A DNA stretch of 53,230 nucleotides from Hypsibius dujardini (lineage: Eukaryota; Tardigrada; Eutardigrada; Parachela; Hypsibiidae). Positions 47,307 to 53,230 of the stretch are shown here, in pieces. The stretch covers positions 1 through 53,230 of the forward strand of contig LRSR01012853.1 of assembly GCA_001579985.1 (NCBI GenBank), in the 5' to 3' direction. Both the position numbers and the translations under genes were made by a program. Within the stretch, counting starts at the first letter, position 1; each line of letters opens with the position of its first letter. The notes beneath the pieces are model-generated. The model was not told where the DNA came from, made no database searches, and saw nothing but the letters and a program-made list of their open reading frames with translations.

Positions 47307-50300
47307 ATGCTGCAGAGGATGGGGAGGAGCGTTTTGGTGTTCCTCCTGCTGGCGCTGACCGTCACCGCTACCGCCTACCGCGACGACGAGCTGGAGGAGG
47401 GAGCCGACGAATCGGCGTACGTTCACTTTGACAACAATGACATCCAGAAGGCCAAGACTGACTACGACCGCATGGTCACGTACAGCCAGATGCCGCGGTA
47501 CGGCGACTGCTGGAGCACAGCCCTGACCACCCTCAAAGAGAGCTGCCGCAGCATGACGGAGCACGCTCAGCACCGGCTGGCCTTCCAGTTCACCAACTGC
47601 TTCCTCCTCACTACCGGCATCAAAATCGTCAGCTGCAACGAGGCGGACACCATCGCGGAATGCATCACCCGAGCCAAGGTGGGTGTGGGTGTGTTTATGT
47701 GTCTGGTTTGGGTTTAAATAAATTATTTTAAAATTCACTGCAAAGTCCCTTTCAATAAAAATGATATTTTTTAGCAGAAACCGTCCATTTTCGGCGATTA
47801 AAATAACAATGGTAATTTAAATTAAATAAATTATAGCCTGCGAAAAAACCGATAATGAGAGGCGGAAACAGAGATGGGCAGACATACGAATTGACAGACA
47901 GACAGACAGACGGACAGACAGACAGACGGACGGACAGACAATAGGTTCGACCAACAGGCAGTCTGACAGGCAAATAGATGAAAAGTCAGGTAAAACAGAC
48001 AGGCAGACAGGCAGTCGCCCAACTAACAGGCAGGCAAAAAATTGACTGACTGACAAGCTATCTCACAACTCAGGAAAACAATCGCTAGGTTTCCCTGTCG
48101 CTAGGTCTGCCTATCGCTTCGTCTGTTCTGTGACTCGTGAGTTAAAATAGTTAAATTAAATAGCATATTAAATTATCGAAAAGCAGTTTCAATTTGAAAG
48201 AAAATACTGTACATTTTAATTAAAGTTGTAATAGCCCCAGTCATTGCGAAATATTTTTCGATAGCAAGTTGTGAATAAACGAAACATTTTTATTTTCGGA
48301 AATATTATACTAATTTGTCCCGCAGGAAACTCCCTAATACCGGTTTGATTTACGAATCATCTAGTATCCCAATATTAACTATTCAATTTCACATATGAAT
48401 AAAATAAAACCATTGTTTTAATAAATAATTTATATATTTGCGAATTTAAATAAAATATTCGAGTACGATTATTTTTTTCAGTTTGGAAGTTGCTTCTCTA
48501 TCATTTAATACTTATATGTCCTTATATGTTTTAAGTTCAAAGAGTTTTTCTCATTGAATTTATGTTTTAAATGTTATTAACGAGCCATTTAAGATTTGAG
48601 TATTTACAAATAAAGTTCGGGTCTTTAATAAAAAAAGTATAATGCTTTTCGATAACGATTCATATTTACAGTATTTCCTTTCAAATTGGAACTACTTTTG
48701 GATCATTTAATATGCCATTTAATCTAACTATTTCAACTCAGGTGGAACCGGAGTTCTTTCACACCTACCGCGACTTCTTCACCCACACGCAAAGTGTCTG
48801 CTTCTACATCGCCTCGGAAGAGTGGAACCGCCAGGCGGAGGCGCAGGTCAATCGTCTCATGTCGGCGTCCCATTCGGTGTCGCTGCAACTGGAAGAGTCC
48901 CAGTCCGTGCAGGCGGCCATTCTAGACAAGCAAAAGGTGGCCGCGCTGCAGCTGGAGGAGTCCAAGACGGTACAGGTGGCCATGCTAGAATCGCAGCGGA
49001 TGTCGACGCTGCAGCTGGAGGAGTCCAAGTCGGTACAGGAGTCGATCCTCGACAAGCAGCAGAAGGCGCTGGCCAGCTCCGAGGCGCTGGTGGCCCACAA
49101 CGACCGACTGAATCAGTCCATTACGGAAAGTCAGATGGCGCTGATTGGGAGCTTTCGCGAGCTCCAACGGTCGACTTCGGAGACGCGGCTGTGGATGAGC
49201 GACATTTCGGCCAGCGTCTCGCGCCTTCAGAGCCTCTTTATCGATGAGTTTACCACCTTTTATTCATTGGTGTTTTACGTCACTGCCGGTGTCGCTTGCT
49301 TCGTCCTGACATCCACCAAGCGAACTGCAGGTTCGTCTTTGAATCTCGGTTTACTTTATTCGCCCAATGTCAGGAGGTGCCATTTACTCTGGGATTTTTG
49401 TTTAGATTAATTTAAAATTTGATTTAATTAATTAAATTAATTGTTTAGATTAATTTCAAATATGATTTAAAATGATCGAATCATTGGGCTTTATTTAATT
49501 AAATTATAGTATATATTATTTGATTAAACTTGCATGTTTATAGTACCCCAAACCGGGTAGTGTTTAGAAAATTTAATTGTTTATTTGAATTGAATACTGT
49601 GCAGTATTACATTTTTGGCTGTTTTACTGTCCTTCGATTCATAAGATGCAAAAAAACTAATCGTTTTTTGCTTTCGACGGTAGCTGCAAGAATTTGGCTT
49701 TTCCTGCTGCTGGTTGGGACTTTCTACCTTGAACGCCAGGTGGGCCAGTACCGGCTGGCCGAGTTCGAGGGCGACGGCGGCCAGCGCTTGACCGACAGCT
49801 CCATCATCACGCACTCCCTCAACGAGGACGCCTGGTTCATCCGCAGGATCGCCCTGGCCATCGCCACTGCCGTGGTGGTGTACTTCTTCTACAAGTACCA
49901 GGACATTCACGAGAACAATCACATCTTGATGTTGAAACTTCAGGAGCAGTTCATGGAGCTGAAAAGTGTGGTGATACACAGTTCCGGGGTGAGTCTTAGT
50001 TGCCGAAGCTCCACCCTCCATCCGTTCATCCCATCTAGTGTAATTCTGTTACTGCATACCTGGTTGGTGTCTTCATCCCATGGAATATGTTATGTTTTGC
50101 AGTTTAAAGCAGGATTTATATTTTTCATATTTTTCGTTTGTTTCTCTTTAAATTCGAATTGGGAAATGCCTATTTACTTTTACTTAGACTTTTTTCACGG
50201 TTTTCACGGTTTTCCTGGTAATTACACATGTTTATATTTAAATCTTTATATAATGTCTCTATATACTTAAATATTAGCGTAAGTATATATATTTGAACTT

Positions 50301-51024
50301 AAATTTAGTTGATCTCATTTGAAATCAGCTGCATTTCTTGTATCTTTTTTGTTCTTTTCTCCTTTTTTTTACTATTTTAAGTTTCGTTTTTCATTAAAGG
50401 TGAAATAAATTTCTGCCTTCTAAAGATTGATTGAGATTTTTCCACTTTTTCCAGCGTGCTCCTATCGACGGACCACGTCGGGATGGCAGCAGCAGTGACA
50501 CCTCCATGACCGTCCCGGACAAAGTTGTCGACTTTGTGATGGACAATGTGGACCGCCTCCGGCGCAGCCTCACGCCCTTACGGACTTTTCTGCAGGACGA
50601 GCCGGACTCTACTCCGCACGGCCACCACAGCAGCAGCAACAATCTGAAGAGTGTCCCAGAGGAGGACGAGGACGACCGCCGGAGCATTTCCATGGACGGC
50701 GGCGACTCCACCCCGCGGGCGCCACCCCGCAAACGGATGAGCCGCGAAGTCAGCCCGCTCAGTCTGGACCGGATGACGCCGAACCGTGTGCTCCGCTCCG
50801 GTTCGCACCCGCGAGAGTCGCCGGTGCGATCGCCCTCCGTCCAATCGTCATCGTCTGCCTTCGGCAGGCGTCTCCACGGTCGCCGTGACATCAACCGGCG
50901 TGAGCCGACTCCGGAGGAGACCCGGGACGGACTGAAGCAGCTGATTGAGTTAACCAGTCGTGCCAAACAGCACTTTCAGGAGGACTTTTCTATGCGGAAT
51001 GGGAACGGAAGCAATGACGAATGA
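47307..51024 (+). CDS. KAR5/GEX1/brambleberry-family nuclear fusion protein, 4 exons, 611 aa
   Basis: Exons: 47307-47678, 48742-49330, 49684-49988, 50455-51024; phases agree. Family members sit in the nuclear envelope/ER and are needed for fusion of nuclei at karyogamy (KAR5 in yeast, GEX1 in plants, brambleberry in zebrafish). Seen here: a signal peptide (RSVLVFLLLALTVTATA), the Cys-containing KAR5 domain (YGDCWSTALTTLKESCRSMT, LAFQFTNCFL, then FHTYRDFFTHTQSVCFYIAS), a coiled coil with three exact 21-residue repeats starting LQLEES, a pair of closely spaced hydrophobic segments (YSLVFYVTAGVACFVL and WLFLLLVGTFYL), a third (IALAIATAVVVYFFY) and a basic Ser/Arg-rich tail. Intron 1 (about 1060 bases) carries a CAGA array. 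The start could also be the ATG at 47319. Confidence 0.82.
47885..48115 (+). repeat. CAGA array with 3' non-repeat module (KAR5-like intron 1)
   Basis: CAGA/CGGA units followed by ATTGACTGACTGACAAG and ATCGCTAGGTTTCCCTGTCG, the same tail that follows the array in TPK1 intron 2. Confidence 0.8.
48883..49071 (+). repeat. In-frame 63-bp coding repeat, 3 copies (KAR5-like exon 2)
   Basis: CTG codons opening LQLEES occur at 48883, 48946 and 49009, exactly 63 bases (21 residues, three heptads) apart. The nucleotide sequence is also similar, so the coiled coil grew by tandem duplication. Confidence 0.9.
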
Positions 51025-52725
51025 GGTTCTTCTCGGAGATTGTCCGATGTGTGACGAAATATTGGGACATTGATTTTGTGTGTACCTTTTTTGTTACGAG
51101 TATCTCTGGTCTCTTACATTTACCGAAGACATTTACAGACACTCCTTTTGGTAGAACGGATGATTTTGCCTTGTTTGTACTAGAGACCTACCTGTTTTTT
51201 ATTATCTGTCATGACGACAGGAAGCAGCTTGAATGATTTTCTTTCCGCAGGTTTTCTGTATCTTTTTTCTCATTTACAAGTGCCTGAATACACGATATGC
51301 GGACCTGCTAATTTACAACTTCGTTTATAAAGCTGCAAAAGAAAAGTTTATCTGCATCGGTTTTTACTTGAGTCTGTCTGCATGTTGCGCTGGCAGATAG
51401 CAGCATGAGCACGGTACCTCATGTCTCCTCTGCTTGCCTATCTATTTATCCGTTTGTCTTTCAGTTAGTCTGTCAGTCGGCATGAGGGGCTGCCTGAATC
51501 TGGATTTGCTTGCCTTGAGTCTGCGTGTCTATTTGCATGTGTGCTGAGTACCTACCTACATGTCAGACTGACTGTCTGTTTGCCGGTCTATGCGCTTGCC
51601 TGCCTGGCACAGTGGCTATGAGTATGTCTGCAAGTAGTCCGGTGCCTGAAGCTGGGTTTGTCTGTATGTCGGTCTGCCTGTCTTCCTCAATGACTGGGTG
51701 TATGTCTGCATGTCTGGCTGGGTGCCTGTCTGCTTGTCTGTGTTTCTGTCTGTCTGGCTCAGGGGTTATGACGTGTCTGTCTACGTGTAATGCCTGCAGC
51801 TGGGTCTGCGTGTCTATGTGCCTCCGGCTGCCTGAACGTGGTTGATCTGATTCTGTCTCAAAGGCATTCTTCTTCCCGAATCAGTGCGCCCGTTGTGTGT
51901 CTTGCGTTCCATTCGTCTGGGCGTTCAGTTCAGTCCAAATGCAAATCGCAATCTGGAACAACACTCCACGCGTTCTGCCCGCTCTTCCTCTCGAGTGTAC
52001 ATTCATATCCTTCTCGATTCTCGTCCACGAGAAAGAAATTTCCGTCACAAGCCGGTAAAATAAACATTCGCGAGTCGCTCGATTTAAACAGTAACGCTAT
52101 CCGTTTGGCATTTCGGTCGGCCGGCGTGGCGACCCAGCGAGTCACTCCTCAGTCACCGCACACATCGACCATTCAGGATGGATATCTGCCTGCCTGGAGG
52201 AGAAAAAGATATCGCAAGTCAAAGTCGGCCTTTGCGGAAATTAACACCTCGTCATGAGAAGTGATCCTACACAGCACGAAGACTACTGCTACACAGCCAA
52301 AACAGCTGCGTGTATATGTAGATCCCGCACACGGAAGTGTCGAAACAATTTCCGCATGCAGGGATCCGACATGCAGACACACAGACAGCCAGGCAGACAG
52401 GAACGACACGCAGACAAATAGCTTTCGAAAATCCGACGTGTGAAAATTGTGTGTTGAAAAACGATACGGAATAAGCACGCGTCGTTGTCGCAAATGTCGC
52501 CGGCAGAATGATGCATGTGTGTGTTTTTTCGCTTAAATGGTCGAGCAATAAAGAGGAACCCTGGATAAGTACTGTACTGGTATAGCAGTAGCGTGGAAAA
52601 CAGACCACTGCACACACTTGAGACTTCAAAAAGAGGAATTAAGACGACGAGAAGACTTGAATTGAGTATGTGTGTATGTGTTTTCTTTCCGGAAAAATCC
52701 ATCCGCGCGAGCGCAGGAAGGCCGC
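51025..52725. other. Convergent intergenic region with degenerate CTGT array
   Basis: This 1.7-kb gap lies between the 3' ends of the KAR5-like and EF-hand genes. Positions 51370-51800 are highly decayed CTGT-derived sequence. Open frames at 51525-51845 and 51790-52257 (+) have no recognisable domain. No gene is called. Confidence 0.55.
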
Positions 52726-53100
52726 TCAAAACTGGCTGAGCACCAGGGCGGAGAACTCGTCAAAGTCTATGAAGCCGTCGCGGTTCATGTCCGCCACGGT
52801 GATCATCTCCGATATCTGATCCTCCTCGAAGTGCTGGTCCAAGTTCTGGAAGACTTTCCGCAGCTCCGCACGGCTTATTTTCCCATCACCTAAACGACAA
52901 TTATGAGATCGTTGCGCTTGCCGAATTAATTTAAATGGGTCCCTGCTGGTTCTTCCGGTCAGCAAACCAAACCACACATGTACTATTACCGTTAAAGTCG
53001 AAGACACGGAAGGCTTTTTCGAGTTCTTCAATCCGCATCATGTCGTGCATTTTTGTCTTCATAACGGCCAGGAATTCGGGAAAGTCAATTTTTCCGTTGC
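52726..53100 (-). CDS. Calmodulin-like EF-hand protein, last two exons (partial gene)
   Basis: Exons 52990-53100 and 52726-52889 join in phase 1 and end in TGA (52728-52726); the 5' part lies beyond the window. The first exon carries the end of EF-hand 2 ([18 protein letters not shown]) and the linker ([12 protein letters not shown]). The second carries EF-hand 3 ([12 protein letters not shown] across the junction) and EF-hand 4 ([12 protein letters not shown]), both with canonical ligands at positions 1, 3, 5 and 12. The spacing and sequence are those of calmodulin, but many positions differ from true calmodulin, so this is a calmodulin-like Ca2+ sensor and not the conserved CALM gene. Confidence 0.88.
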
Positions 53101-53194
53101 CTGAATCATATAAGAAGTGTAAGGTTTGCAATGAGACTATTTTCGCATGCACGTTAAAGAAAATAATGCGTGACCGACAGACAGACAGATAGAT

Positions 53195-53230
<36 letters not shown>
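53101..53230. repeat. CAGA array in intron of the EF-hand gene, at the window edge
   Basis: GACAGACAGA units from about 53177 to the end of the window, preceded by unique intron sequence with an acceptor at 53101-53103 on the minus strand. Confidence 0.85.

Overview
This window is nuclear DNA of a small-genome invertebrate animal. It carries ten recognisable protein genes in 53 kb. All are split by GT-AG introns, many of them 60-400 bases long. There are no operons and no ribosome-binding sites. The gene set is animal: a PINCH LIM protein, USP32 with a prenylation tail, DCAF1, RBBP6, a secreted astacin-family protein and a KAR5/brambleberry karyogamy protein. The gene density and the many intronic tetranucleotide arrays would fit a compact ecdysozoan such as a tardigrade, but the exact group is an inference I cannot prove from the sequence.

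Layout: 3' end of a PINCH/LIMS gene (+, 60-642); USP32 (-, 12336-2034, 15 exons); DCAF1 (+, 13681-22420, 16 exons); RBBP6 (+, 23221-32165, 13 exons); an astacin-like protein that has lost its zinc site (-, 35516-32987, 7 exons); MRM3 mitochondrial rRNA methyltransferase (-, 39644-36563, 4 exons); thiamine pyrophosphokinase TPK1 (+, 40651-42469, 4 exons); PPIL2 U-box cyclophilin (-, 46010-42788, 11 exons); a KAR5/brambleberry-like protein (+, 47307-51024, 4 exons); and the last exons of a calmodulin-like EF-hand gene (-, 53100-52726). Every internal junction I propose keeps reading phase, and where a family comparison was possible it also keeps alignment. Four genes form a loose ubiquitin/splicing theme (USP32, DCAF1, RBBP6, PPIL2), but nothing in the DNA shows coordinate regulation.

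Repeats are the second theme. Arrays of CTGT/CAGA sit in at least one intron of most of the genes and between genes, and a second dispersed motif, ATCA/TGAT, is common. In each gene that has both CTGT/CAGA orientations, the RNA-sense CAGA array comes first and the CUGU array later, so the exons between could be enclosed in an RNA hairpin. Other repeats are 24-bp, 22-bp, 65-bp and 99-bp tandem arrays, an 812-bp DNA element with perfect 29-bp inverted ends and TA flanks inside an astacin-like intron, and short palindromic MITE-like elements.

The best second-look items are the 812-bp element, the pseudo-protease, the PINCH gene whose last LIM domain lacks all four ligands of its first zinc finger, the single USP32 exon flanked by complementary arrays, and the KAR5-family gene with a 3 x 21-residue coiled-coil repeat.
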